Origin: JAHWKV01 sp040905365
GTDB lineage: Bacteria; Actinomycetota; CADDZG01; JAHWKV01
Assembly (NCBI GenBank): GCA_040905365.1
Contig: JBBDRQ010000034.1
Span: forward strand, 72,558-136,557
DNA length: 64,000 nucleotides
Direction: 5' to 3'
Part shown: in pieces, positions 9,502-18,894 of the stretch
How the letters are laid out: the number at the start of each line of letters is the position of its first letter
How positions within the stretch are numbered: the first letter of the stretch is position 1
Made by a program: the position numbers and the translations under genes
Notes under the pieces: generated by a model
Told to the model about the DNA's origin: nothing
What the model saw: only the letters and a program-made list of their open reading frames with translations
Database searches by the model: none

Positions 9502-10427
9502 CTCACGCCCGCCCGCGCGCGGGCAGCTTCCAGCGCTGCTTGGAGGTCCGCCGGCAAGGCCTCTTCCACCCGAACCAACTCCTTCGTGAAAGGGTGCGTG
9601 AACTCGAGCGCCCATGCGTGCAAGAAAGGCCTGGTCAAACCCAAGGCCTGCGGCAGATGGTGGGCGCCTCCGCCGTACTGCATGTCACCCACCACGGAAT
9701 GGTGGATGTGAGCCAGATGAACCCGAATCTGATGGGTCCTGCCCGTCAGCAGCTTGACCGAAAGCAGGCTGACCTCCTTTAGATCCTCGAGCACCTCAAA
9801 GTCGGTTGTCGCCGCGCGGCCCGCAGGACTTACGCTCATCAATGTGGGGCGGTTGGCCGACCGGCCGACCGGCGCCTCGATTCGGCCGGTCGGCAGAGAG
9901 AATCTACCAACTACCAGGGCGCGGTACGTGCGGGAGACCCGTCTGGCCTTCATCTGATCCACCAGCGCGGTGTAGGCCCGATCGGTCTTGGCCACGACCA
10001 AGAGTCCCGAGGTTCCCTTGTCCAACCGGTGCACGACGCCCGGCCGCCGCTCGCCCGACGCCGGAGCCAGCGACATCCGTTCGGCGAGCGCGTCGACCAT
10101 CGCGGGCGCAGTGGAACCCCCAACCCCGTGCACCACCAGACCGGCCGGCTTGGCGACCACCGCCAAGTGTTCGTCCTCGAACCGGACGGGCACCTCCAGC
10201 CCGATCGCAACCGCCTCCGGCACCGGCGGCGGCTCGTCGATCTCCACCACCTGGCCCGGATGCACCTTCAGCGATTTGGCAGCCATGCGGCCGTCCACAC
10301 GGACCAGGCCGGAAGAGATCAGCCGCTGTACGTCCGTACGGGGCCGGCCCGACGCTTGGGCCAACCACTGATCAAGGCGTCGGCCCGACGCCTCTGCACC
10401 TACATGCAGCCTCCCGGTTCCGGTCAA
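9498..10427 (-). CDS. rluD: RluA/RluD family 23S rRNA pseudouridine synthase
   Basis: 309 aa. An N-terminal S4 RNA-binding domain (RRLDQWLAQASGRPRTDVQ..., residues ~10-60) precedes the pseudouridine synthase domain with the catalytic-aspartate motif HRLDKGTSGLLV and the later GRTHQIRVHLAHIHHSVVGD. It isomerises uridines in 23S rRNA. The start is the TTG at 10427 overlapping the lspA stop (TTGA) with AAGGGCGGAG upstream; longer open reading is shadow over lspA. The lspA-rluD pair is conserved in actinobacteria. Confidence 0.93.
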   Translation of the reverse strand: MTGTGRLHVGAEASGRRLDQWLAQASGRPRTDVQRLISSGLVRVDGRMAAKSLKVHPGQVVEIDEPPPVPEAVAIGLEVPVRFEDEHLAVVAKPAGLVVHGVGGSTAPAMVDALAERMSLAPASGERRPGVVHRLDKGTSGLLVVAKTDRAYTALVDQMKARRVSRTYRALVVGRFSLPTGRIEAPVGRSANRPTLMSVSPAGRAATTDFEVLEDLKEVSLLSVKLLTGRTHQIRVHLAHIHHSVVGDMQYGGGAHHLPQALGLTRPFLHAWALEFTHPFTKELVRVEEALPADLQAALEAARARAGVS

Positions 10428-10915
10428 CTCCGCCCTTCTCGGAAAGCTAAATAAAAGAGCAGGCCGACGCCCGTCACGATCGCCGCATCGGCAAGGTTGA
10501 AGGTCGGCCAGAACGATAGGTAGATGAAGTCGACAACGTGACCGGAGCCGCCGCCGGGGGGCTGCACCAGCCGATCGATCAGGTTGCCGACCCCGCCCCC
10601 GAGCACCAGACCCAACACCGGCGGAGCCTGCGGATCCCGCAGCGCCCACACCGCGACTCCGGCGGTAACCGCAAGACTGGCAAGGAAGATCCACAGGGTG
10701 GCATCGGCAAACAGCCCAAAGGCGCTCCCGGGGTTGCGCACGAGGCGAAAATCGATCGTCCGGCCGATCACCGGGATACGGCTGCCGTCGCCGAGGGCCG
10801 CCAGCGCCCACGCCTTGGTGGCCTGGTCCAACAGCACAACTACGGCCGCAATGACGAAGATTGCGACCTTGGTTCGCTTGGTAGAGACAGCCTGCTCCCC
10901 GACGCCCTGCAACAT
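10424..10915 (-). CDS. lspA: Lipoprotein signal peptidase (signal peptidase II)
   Basis: 163 aa. Cleaves prolipoproteins at the lipobox cysteine in the membrane. Four hydrophobic segments are visible. The conserved boxes RNPGSAFGLF, GGGVGNLIDRL and the C-terminal WPTFNLADAAI carry the two catalytic aspartates (NLIDR and NLADA). The start is ATG 10915, without a clear ribosome site. First gene of lspA-rluD-hypothetical. Lipoproteins such as those at 4527 and 62146 are expected substrates. Confidence 0.95.
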   Translation of the reverse strand: MLQGVGEQAVSTKRTKVAIFVIAAVVVLLDQATKAWALAALGDGSRIPVIGRTIDFRLVRNPGSAFGLFADATLWIFLASLAVTAGVAVWALRDPQAPPVLGLVLGGGVGNLIDRLVQPPGGGSGHVVDFIYLSFWPTFNLADAAIVTGVGLLFYLAFREGRS

Positions 10916-11063
10916 GGATCATCAGGTTAGCGTACGCGGCCCCGGCGTCCGGGGAGCCCTTCTCAAATGCACCAAATTGGACCGGCTGCCGGCGGGGTCG
11001 ATCGCCGCAAACGATTTGGCTTGCTACTGTAGTAGCTCCGAAACGTCGCGAGGATCTAGCCGA

Positions 11064-14000
11064 TTGTTCGAACAGGTACCTAGCAGACCGGGGTTAGTCG
11101 CGGGCGAAAAGTCCGTATTGGAGCTCTGGGATGACCAGCAGGTTTTCGAGAAGCTGCGCGCCAAGAATCGGGGCAAACCGCGCTGGTCATTTCTGGACGG
11201 CCCCATCACCGCCAACGGTTTCATGGGGGTTCACCACGCGTGGGGCCGCACCTACAAGGATGCGTTCCAGCGCTACTTTGCCATGGCCGGTCACGACCTG
11301 CGCTGGCAGCAGGGCTTTGACTGCCAAGGGCTTTGGGTGGAGGTCCAGGTGGAGCGGGACTTGGGCTTTACCTCCAAAAGAGACATCGAGCAGTACGGCA
11401 TCGAAAACTTCATCGCCCGATGCAAAGAGCGGGTCTACAAGTACTCGGCCATCCAGACTCAGCAGTCGATCCGGCTGGGTATGTGGAGCGACTGGCCAAA
11501 CTCGTACTTCACGATGTCGGACGAGAATAACTACACGATCTGGAGCTTCCTCAAGAGGTGCCACGAGCGCGGTCTGATCTACAAGGGTCTGGATGCCATG
11601 CCGTGGTGTCCCCGCTGCGGTACCGGCATCTCCGAACAGGAACGCAAGGAGGGCTACAAAAGGGTTACCGACCGCGCGGTTTACGTCCGTTTTCCGCTCA
11701 AAGATCGTCCGGGTGAGCATCTGCTGGTGTGGACAACCACTCCGTGGACGCTGACGGCCAACGTTGCGGCCGCGGTGCACCCCGACCTCACTTACCTCAA
11801 AGTCCGACAGGGCGACGACGTCTACTACCTGTCGGACGGCTGCGCCGGGGTGCTCAAATCCGAGGCTAAGCGCCTGGGCAAGCCGGAGGTACTGGGCACG
11901 GTCACCGGCGCCGACCTGGTGGGATGGCGGTACTCGGGGCCTTTCGACCGGCTGCACGCCGCCCACCAGGCGGTCGAGCATCACAAAGTGATCGAATGGG
12001 AAGAGGTTTCGGACTCCAGCGGCACCGGCATAGTCCACATCGCCCCGGGCTGCGGAAAAGAAGACTTCGATCTAGGCAAACAGCTGGACCTGCTGATCGT
12101 CATGCCTATAGACGAATCCGGCGTTTACGTTGAAGGGTTCGGCGAGCTGACCGGCCGGCCCGCCTCAGACGTGGCGGAGGAGATCACCCAAACCCTGTCG
12201 GCCTCCGGGGTTCTCTACAAGGCCGAGAGCTACGAGCACGACTACCCGCACTGCTGGCGCTGCAGCACCCCGCTGCTTTTTAGGGCGGTCGACGAGTGGT
12301 ACATCGATATGAGCTGGCGCGACGAGATCAAAGCGAACGTCGGCGAGATCCGGTGGATCCCCGACTACGGCAAGGATCTGGAGCTGGATTGGCTCACCAA
12401 CATGGGCGACTGGATGATCAGCAAAAAGCGTTACTGGGGCTTGGCCCTGCCCATCTTCGAGTGCAGCAGCTGCGATTGGTTCGACGTTATCGGCGGACGC
12501 GAAGAGCTCAGGGAGCGGGCCGTCAGCGGGTGGCGCGAGTTCGAGGGTGACCCGCAGAATCCCAATACACCCCACCGCCCATGGATCGATAACGTAAGGG
12601 TTGCCTGCGAAAAGTGCGGCGAACCCGCCACCCGGATACCCGACGTCGGCAACCCCTGGCTGGATGCGGGCATCGTCCCCTACTCGACGGTTCGCTACAA
12701 CACCGACCGCGAGTACTGGGCGAAGTGGATTCCCGCCGACTTCGTCGTGGAGTCGTTCCCCGGCCAGTTCCGCAACTGGTTCTACGCCCTTCTGACCATG
12801 AGCACGATGATGGAGAACCTTCCCCCGTTCAAGACGCTGCTCGGTTACGCCTCTGTGCGCGACGAACACGGTGAGGAGATGCATTACTCGAAGGGCAACT
12901 CCATCCAGTTCGACGAGGCCGCGGACCGCATGAGTGCGGACGTCATGCGATGGATGTACTGCCGGCACAACCCCACCAAGAACCTGAACTTCGGCTACGG
13001 ACACGGCGAGCAGCTGGAGCGCAAAATATTCGGTACCTGGTGGAACAGCTACCTTTTCTTTTGCAACTACGCCATCCTGGATCACTTTGACCCTGAGCAG
13101 TCGTCGGTCCCGTTAGCCGACAGGCCCGAGATCGACCGCTGGATCATCTCCAACCTGCAGCTGCTGGTCGACGCAGCCAACCGCCACTTCAACGACTACA
13201 CGATCGGACCTTTTGTCCGGCAGGCGGAGGAGTTCATCGACGAGCTGTCCAACTGGTACATCCGTCGCAACCGCCAGCGTTTCTGGGACCCCGTCGGCGC
13301 GGAGGCCGCCGACAAGCCGGCCGCTTACCAGACGCTCTACGAGGTGCTTACCACGCTGACCCGGCTGCTGGCTCCGGTTGTCCCGTTTCTCACCGAGCGT
13401 ATGCATGCAAACCTGCGCACCCCCTCGGATCCCGACAGCGTGCACCTGTGCGACTATCCGCAGGCGGTGCCCGAGCTCATCGACGAGCAGCTCAGCTATC
13501 AGATGGGCGTAGCGCAGCAGGTGGCCAGCTCGGCCAGGGCGCTGCGCGAGCGCCTCGAGCTCAGAGTCCGCCAGCCACTGGCCCGGTTGCGGGTAGCCGC
13601 GCCCGACGAGGCGCAGCGCCGGGCGTTGCAGCGTCTGAGTGAGATCGTCCTCGACGAGCTCAACGTCAAGGCGCTGGAGGTGGGCACCTCACTGCAGGAC
13701 CTAACCCGTCTGGAGCTCAAACCGGAGTTCAAGTCCCTGGGACCCAAACACGGCCCGAACGCCAACCGTGTCGGCCAGGCCATTCGAGAGGCTTCCCATG
13801 AACAAGCGGCCCAAATCGATGCAGGGCGGTCGGTTGTGCTTCAGGCCGGGGATGACACCTTTGAGGTGGCGCCCGAAGATGCCACCGTCGCAACGGTGAC
13901 CACCCAGGGTTGGGAGGTCGGTTCCGCCGGCGACATCCAGGTCGCCCTCGATACCCGCATGACCGACGATCTGTTCCGTGAAGGCCTCGCCCGCGACGTG

Positions 14001-14234
14001 GTCCGGCACATTCAACAACTGCGCAAAGAACGCGGTCTCAATATCGAAGATCACATCGAAGCCGCCTACCGGACCGATGACCCCCAGCTCGGCCAAGCGA
14101 TCTCCGAGTGGATCGACTACATACGCGGGGAAACCCAGTCCACCGCGCTGCACGACGGGACCCTTAACCTGGAGCCCCGGCACGTGGAGCTCGGCAAGGC
14201 AGCGCTCTGGCTGGAATTGCGCAAGGTTGAGTAA
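11064..14234 (+). CDS. ileS: Isoleucyl-tRNA synthetase (divergent, atypical signature motifs)
   Basis: 1056 aa. Class I synthetase fold with IleS hallmarks: N-terminus MFEQVPSRPG...VLELWDD..VF, zinc-binding pairs CPRCG and CEKCG, editing-domain TTPWTLTAN, and FPGQFRNWFY. The first ATP signature reads GVHHAWG (residues ~55-61) instead of HIGH, and the second reads MHYSKGNSI (~606) instead of KMSKS. A C-terminal domain resembling the DUF5915-type tail is present. The start is a TTG at 11064, chosen because it gives the expected IleS N-terminus and has AGGA about 9 nt upstream; the open frame begins far upstream over lspA. No T-box leader was found in the 148 nt upstream. Confidence 0.9.
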   Translation: MFEQVPSRPGLVAGEKSVLELWDDQQVFEKLRAKNRGKPRWSFLDGPITANGFMGVHHAWGRTYKDAFQRYFAMAGHDLRWQQGFDCQGLWVEVQVERDLGFTSKRDIEQYGIENFIARCKERVYKYSAIQTQQSIRLGMWSDWPNSYFTMSDENNYTIWSFLKRCHERGLIYKGLDAMPWCPRCGTGISEQERKEGYKRVTDRAVYVRFPLKDRPGEHLLVWTTTPWTLTANVAAAVHPDLTYLKVRQGDDVYYLSDGCAGVLKSEAKRLGKPEVLGTVTGADLVGWRYSGPFDRLHAAHQAVEHHKVIEWEEVSDSSGTGIVHIAPGCGKEDFDLGKQLDLLIVMPIDESGVYVEGFGELTGRPASDVAEEITQTLSASGVLYKAESYEHDYPHCWRCSTPLLFRAVDEWYIDMSWRDEIKANVGEIRWIPDYGKDLELDWLTNMGDWMISKKRYWGLALPIFECSSCDWFDVIGGREELRERAVSGWREFEGDPQNPNTPHRPWIDNVRVACEKCGEPATRIPDVGNPWLDAGIVPYSTVRYNTDREYWAKWIPADFVVESFPGQFRNWFYALLTMSTMMENLPPFKTLLGYASVRDEHGEEMHYSKGNSIQFDEAADRMSADVMRWMYCRHNPTKNLNFGYGHGEQLERKIFGTWWNSYLFFCNYAILDHFDPEQSSVPLADRPEIDRWIISNLQLLVDAANRHFNDYTIGPFVRQAEEFIDELSNWYIRRNRQRFWDPVGAEAADKPAAYQTLYEVLTTLTRLLAPVVPFLTERMHANLRTPSDPDSVHLCDYPQAVPELIDEQLSYQMGVAQQVASSARALRERLELRVRQPLARLRVAAPDEAQRRALQRLSEIVLDELNVKALEVGTSLQDLTRLELKPEFKSLGPKHGPNANRVGQAIREASHEQAAQIDAGRSVVLQAGDDTFEVAPEDATVATVTTQGWEVGSAGDIQVALDTRMTDDLFREGLARDVVRHIQQLRKERGLNIEDHIEAAYRTDDPQLGQAISEWIDYIRGETQSTALHDGTLNLEPRHVELGKAALWLELRKVE

Positions 14235-15945
14235 CCTTCGAGCCCGCGCGGCCGCGTGCGGCATCGAACCCGGCTACCACGACTCCACCGGCGAGTGGCA
14301 GGCCGCACCGGTTGAGACGCTGCGGCGTTTGCTCGAAGCGTTGGAGCCCGGGATTGAATCTCTCCCGCCGCTGGATGAGCCGTGGATCCCCGATGCAGCC
14401 GAGCGCTGCCACCTGCCTGGGAACCTTAGAGCCTGGGGGTGGTCGCTGCAGCTGTACGCGCTGCGCTCCGCCGCCAGCTGGGGCATCGGCGACCTAGGCG
14501 ACCTCGCGGTATTCGCCAGGCGCGCCCGCAGGGAACAGGGCGCCGGCCTGGTAATGGTGAATCCGCTCGGCGCCAGCACTCCCGGCGCCCACATGCAGCC
14601 GAGCCCCTACCTTCCCAGCAGCCGAGTCTTTCGCAACCCGGTATACCTGGGGTTGGACCAACTCGCCGATACCCCTGCGCCAGAAGATCCGCTGCGTGGG
14701 GCGGTCGGGCGGCTAAACGCCTCGGAGCTGATCGATCGTGACGCGGTTTGGGCGCTCAAGCTCCCGGCACTCGCAGCCCTGTTCGACAATTTTGAGGGCA
14801 GCGAGTCCTTCGACCGGTACCGCGCCGAGGAAGGGACCCCGCTGGCGGACTTCGCCACCTTCAGCGCCATCGCCGAACAACACGGCGCGGACTGGAGGGC
14901 TTGGCCGGCCGACCTCCAAGCTCCCACCGCACCCGGCGTCGAGCCGTTCCGCCGGCGCCACCCCGACGCCGTGCTGTTTCACAGCTACCTGCAGTGGCTG
15001 ATCGATGAACAGCTGAGCCTGGCCGCGCAAGAAGCCGGGCTGATCAACGACCTGCCGGTAGGCATCGATCCTGCGGGAGCCGACGCCTGGGTGTTTCGGG
15101 GCGCCTTCGCCGAGGGGTTCAATATCGGCGCTCCCCCCGACGATTTCAACCGGCGCGGGCAGAACTGGGGGGCTGCTCCGTTTCACCCTGCCCGCTTGGC
15201 CGCGATGCACTACGAGCCCTTTATCCGAACGATTCGAGCCGCCTTCCGGCACACGGCAGGGCTGAGGATAGATCACGTAATGGGGTTGTTTCGCTTGTTT
15301 TGGATCCCTCACGGATGCGATCCCATCGAAGGCACCTACGTGCGCTATCCGGCGCGCGCCCTGCTGGACCTGCTCGCTGCAGAGAGCCGGCGCGCGCAGG
15401 CCTTTGTCGTCGGCGAAGACCTCGGCACCGTGCAGGACGGAGTACGGGAGGCGCTCGCGGCACGGGACGTCCTCTCGTACCGTCTGCTGATCTTCGAGCC
15501 GTCCGTCGAGTCCCTGCCTCGCAATTCCATGGCGACGGTGAGCACCCACGACCTGCCCACCGTTGCCGGCATCTGGACCGGATCGGACCTGGACGATCAA
15601 AACCGGGCGGAGGTGCTCTCGGCTCCGCAGACGCTGGGGGAAATGCGAGGGCGTCTGGCGGCCGCATCCGGGCTGCCCCACGGCGCCGCCGTGTCCGAGG
15701 TGGTGCAGTCGGTATATTCGAGCTTGGCCGCCACCGATGCACGCATCGTTACCGCGACTCCCGAGGACGCCCTTGGGGAGCCCCGCCGTCCGAACATGCC
15801 CGGAACCGTCGACAGCTGGCCCAACTGGTGTATCCCGCTGCCCAAAACCATGGAGGAATTCTTTGACTCACCGGGGGTTCAGCAACTGGCGGAGACCCTC
15901 ACAGGTCGGGGCCGTGACCCAGGAGGATCAGCGAATGGGCCGTAA
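14227..15945 (+). CDS. malQ: 4-alpha-glucanotransferase (amylomaltase)
   Basis: About 572 aa, between the short Thermus-type and long enteric enzymes. GH77 motifs are present: SWGIGDLGDL near the N-terminus, LRIDHVMGLFRLFWIP (nucleophile Asp), VVGEDLGTV (acid/base Glu) and STHDLPT (transition-state Asp). It transfers maltooligosyl units between glucans. The TTG start at 14227 overlaps the ileS end by 8 bp, so the two are co-transcribed. Its 3' end overlaps the convergent glgX by 47 bp. The adjacent debranching enzyme gene suggests a glycogen or maltodextrin function. Confidence 0.92.
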   Translation: MSNLRARAAACGIEPGYHDSTGEWQAAPVETLRRLLEALEPGIESLPPLDEPWIPDAAERCHLPGNLRAWGWSLQLYALRSAASWGIGDLGDLAVFARRARREQGAGLVMVNPLGASTPGAHMQPSPYLPSSRVFRNPVYLGLDQLADTPAPEDPLRGAVGRLNASELIDRDAVWALKLPALAALFDNFEGSESFDRYRAEEGTPLADFATFSAIAEQHGADWRAWPADLQAPTAPGVEPFRRRHPDAVLFHSYLQWLIDEQLSLAAQEAGLINDLPVGIDPAGADAWVFRGAFAEGFNIGAPPDDFNRRGQNWGAAPFHPARLAAMHYEPFIRTIRAAFRHTAGLRIDHVMGLFRLFWIPHGCDPIEGTYVRYPARALLDLLAAESRRAQAFVVGEDLGTVQDGVREALAARDVLSYRLLIFEPSVESLPRNSMATVSTHDLPTVAGIWTGSDLDDQNRAEVLSAPQTLGEMRGRLAAASGLPHGAAVSEVVQSVYSSLAATDARIVTATPEDALGEPRRPNMPGTVDSWPNWCIPLPKTMEEFFDSPGVQQLAETLTGRGRDPGGSANGP

Positions 15946-18001
15946 GGTTGAGCCCTTGGCGGCGGCGCACCTTGGTGCCCGGACGGGCCGTGTTGATGAG
16001 TTCCCGCCACCGGCCCGGGGTACCGGGCTCGGGAAGGGCGAAGTACGTGGAGCGAGTTCCGGAGTTGAGCAGCAACAGCAGCGTGTCGCCCGCGATCGCA
16101 TGGCCCGTGGCGTCGACCTCGTCGGCGCTCCCGGCCGGCATCAGCATGCCCAGCACGTGGTTGTCGGCATTGTCCCAATCCGGGGTTTGCATAGAGGATC
16201 CGTCGGGGCGCAGCCACACAACGCTGGGCACCTCGGTTTCGGTGGCGCTGCTGGGCGTGAAGTACTTGCGGCGCCGTAGCACCGGGTTGTCCTTGAGGAC
16301 CTGCATCACCTGCACTGTGAATTCCAGCAGCTGTTGCTGAGAGGGCGACAGATCCCAGTTGACCCAGCTAATCTCATTATCCTGGCAGTAGGCGTTGTTG
16401 TTCCCTCCCTGCGTCCGGCCCATCTCGTCCCCGGCGACGATCATGGGTACCCCTTGGGAGAAAAGCAGCGTCGACATCAGGTTGCGAAGTATTCGGGCCC
16501 GCATACGTGCGACCCGCTCGTTGCCGGTGGGGCCCTCTTCACCCCAATTGTGGCTGATGTTGTCGTGGGCGCCGTCGTGATTGTGCTCTAGGTTGGCTTC
16601 GTTGTGCTTGTGGGAGTAGGAAACCAAATCGGCAAGCGTGAATCCATCGTGGGAGGTTATGAAGTTTACGCTTGCCCTAGGGCCCCGACCGCTGCGCTCG
16701 AAGATGTCGGAGGAACCCGACAAGCGCGAGGCCAGCTCGGGCACCTGGCCTTTGTCGCCCCGCCAGTAGCTACGGATGCAGTCGCGGTAGCGGTCGTTCC
16801 ACTCGCTCCAGTCCGGCGGAAAGTTCCCTACTTGGTAGCCGCCTTCCCCCAGGTCCCAGGCCTCGGCAATCAGCTTTACCCTCTGCAGAACCGGATCCTG
16901 CTGGAGCACCTTGAAGAAGGCGGCGCGCGCGTCGAACAAATGGACCTCCCGGCCGAGCGTCGGGGCCAGATCGAACCGGAATCCGTCGATGTGCATCTCG
17001 GTAACCCAGTAGCGCAAGCTGTCGATCACCATCTGCAGGGCTCGGGGATGCCTGAGACTCAAGCTGTTGCCGGTGCCCGCATAGTCCCGGTACCGGCTGA
17101 GGTCCTCCGGCCGCAGGTGGTAATAAGAAACGTTGTCGATGCCCCGAAAACTGACGGTGGGCCCTAGGTGGTTACCCTCCCCGGTGTGGTTGTAGACGAC
17201 ATCAAGGATCACCTCGATGCCCCAGCTGTGGAGTGACTTGACCATGGACTTGAATTCGTCCACCTGCCCCCCGAGCTGGGCGGTTGCGTAGCGAGCTGCC
17301 GGCGCGAAAAAACCGATCGAGTTGTAACCCCAGTAGTTGGTCAGCCCGTTGGCGACCAGATGGCCCTCGTCGACGAAGTGGTGGACCGGCAGCAGCTCCA
17401 CCGCCGTCACACCCAGCTTGAGCAAGTGTTGGATCACCGCGTCGGAGGCCATCCCGAGATAGGTGCCCCGAAGCTCCGGCGCCACGCCGGGGTTGAGCAT
17501 CGTCATCCCCTTGACGTGGCATTCGTAGATGACCGTCCGGCTCCACGGTGTCTTGGGAGCGAGATCGCCTTGCCAGGTGAAGGAACCGTCCACCACGACG
17601 CACTTGGGCAGTTCGCCGGCCGTATCACGATCCATCTCGCCGTCCGACTCATCCGCCGACGGGCTGCTCGCCAAGGTCGCCGAGGTCTCGATGCGCCCGG
17701 AAATCGCCAAGGCATACGGGTCTATAAGGAGTTTGTCGGGGTCGAACCGGTGCCCCTGCTCAGGGGCGAAGGGGCCGTACACCCGGTAACCGTAGAGCTG
17801 GCCCGGCGCAACATCGGGAAGATAGACGTGCCACACGTCCGCGGTGCGGCCGGTCACCGCGATCCGGTGAATCTGCGTGCCGTCAGCGTCGAACAGGCAC
17901 AGATCGACGCCGGTCGCATGGTCCGAAAACAGAGCAAAATTAATTCCTATGCCGTCCCAGGTTGCTCCCAACGGGTACGACTCTCCAGGCCAGATTCTCA
18001 C
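15899..18001 (-). CDS. glgX: Glycogen debranching enzyme (isoamylase-type, GH13)
   Basis: 700 aa, normal for GlgX. N-terminal CBM48 (SYPLGATWDGIGINFALFS), then the GH13 barrel with DVVYNHTGEGN, GFRFDLA (nucleophile Asp), AEAWDLG (acid Glu) and FITSHDGFTLADLVSY. It hydrolyses alpha-1,6 branches of limit dextrin. The start is GTG 18001. The gene runs against malQ with overlapping 3' ends and no terminator between them; simultaneous transcription would make complementary ends. Confidence 0.95.
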   Translation of the reverse strand: MRIWPGESYPLGATWDGIGINFALFSDHATGVDLCLFDADGTQIHRIAVTGRTADVWHVYLPDVAPGQLYGYRVYGPFAPEQGHRFDPDKLLIDPYALAISGRIETSATLASSPSADESDGEMDRDTAGELPKCVVVDGSFTWQGDLAPKTPWSRTVIYECHVKGMTMLNPGVAPELRGTYLGMASDAVIQHLLKLGVTAVELLPVHHFVDEGHLVANGLTNYWGYNSIGFFAPAARYATAQLGGQVDEFKSMVKSLHSWGIEVILDVVYNHTGEGNHLGPTVSFRGIDNVSYYHLRPEDLSRYRDYAGTGNSLSLRHPRALQMVIDSLRYWVTEMHIDGFRFDLAPTLGREVHLFDARAAFFKVLQQDPVLQRVKLIAEAWDLGEGGYQVGNFPPDWSEWNDRYRDCIRSYWRGDKGQVPELASRLSGSSDIFERSGRGPRASVNFITSHDGFTLADLVSYSHKHNEANLEHNHDGAHDNISHNWGEEGPTGNERVARMRARILRNLMSTLLFSQGVPMIVAGDEMGRTQGGNNNAYCQDNEISWVNWDLSPSQQQLLEFTVQVMQVLKDNPVLRRRKYFTPSSATETEVPSVVWLRPDGSSMQTPDWDNADNHVLGMLMPAGSADEVDATGHAIAGDTLLLLLNSGTRSTYFALPEPGTPGRWRELINTARPGTKVRRRQGLNLTAHSLILLGHGPDL

Positions 18002-18039
18002 CGCGGGCTAGACCTCGTTGGTCGAGACTAGACGGTGCA

Positions 18040-18831
18040 CTAGGGCCCCCGCCGGGGGCGGATCCGCGGACGGGGCGATTGAGCACCCTCTGCCGCCACA
18101 GCCGCCTTGGAACCGGCAGGCTCGGTATCGGCGGGCGCTGCAGCAGGCTCACCGGAGCGTGAGCGGGGCCGGCGGGGCTTGCGCGCGGGAGAAAGGCCTC
18201 CGGGGGGCGCGGGCGCGTCGGACATGCCGGGAAGGTCGTCGACCCTAATCCAGTCTTGTTCTACCTCCTCGGTCTCGACCTCAGGTTCCCTTCGGGGCCG
18301 CGAGGGTCTTTTTTTCGTTCTACCAAGGGCCAGGCTCGGCTCACCTGCTTCGGGAGTGGGCCCCGGGTCGGTCCGACCGGCGAGCGGCCCATCATCCGGC
18401 GCCGACAGAGCCTGGACCAAGCGGCTGCGGAAGTCGCCGGAACCCGCGGAGCCTACGGGCTGATCGGGTTGTGCGCCGAGGCGTCCCGCAAACTCTTCAT
18501 CCTCGCTCCACTTAAACGTCGGCTCCGCCTCCGGGTAGCGAGGCTCCGGGTAACTAGGCTCCGGCCTCAAGGGTCGGCGCGGGGGCGGTGGGGGTGGTGG
18601 GGGCTCCTGGAAGGCGCCCGATCCCGGCTCCCGGGGAACTTGCCGAGATTCTTTGCGCGGCCCCTCTCGCGGATACTTCTTCCGGTCGGCGATGGTAGAA
18701 GCCAGCAGCGCCAGCCCCGCCACCGCGCTGAAGCCGATCGATGCATACAAAACCGCATCGATTCCCGATACCCAACCGTAAGCGAGTGCAATCAACGCTG
18801 CCGCGACCAGGAAAATTGACGCCTTAAACAC
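18040..18831 (-). CDS. Membrane protein with two N-terminal helices and a disordered Pro/Arg-rich tail
   Basis: 263 aa, no family recognised. Two hydrophobic helices at about residues 4-22 and 28-46 are followed by ~210 residues of proline-, arginine- and acid-rich low complexity, including an uninterrupted run of about eight prolines (PPPPPPPPRRPLRP). GTG start at 18831 with GGAAGG upstream. It is the last gene of the minus-strand block after divIVA. A similar short membrane protein with a charged tail follows divIVA in other actinobacteria (from memory), so a cell-envelope role is inferred only from position. Confidence 0.7.
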   Translation of the reverse strand: MFKASIFLVAAALIALAYGWVSGIDAVLYASIGFSAVAGLALLASTIADRKKYPREGPRKESRQVPREPGSGAFQEPPPPPPPPRRPLRPEPSYPEPRYPEAEPTFKWSEDEEFAGRLGAQPDQPVGSAGSGDFRSRLVQALSAPDDGPLAGRTDPGPTPEAGEPSLALGRTKKRPSRPRREPEVETEEVEQDWIRVDDLPGMSDAPAPPGGLSPARKPRRPRSRSGEPAAAPADTEPAGSKAAVAAEGAQSPRPRIRPRRGP

Positions 18832-18894
18832 AGCAGCCTTCCATCAAGTCAATGCTCTGCGGAACCAGTGTAACTATAGGCGCCCACTGGGGGT

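Noticed and set aside
10584..11063. N-terminal extension of IleS over the lspA gene
   Set aside because: No IleS similarity before residue MFEQVPS; the extension is antisense to lspA.
10916..11063. T-box leader for ileS
   Set aside because: No TGGNACCGCG element or stem I could be placed; the region is only 148 nt.
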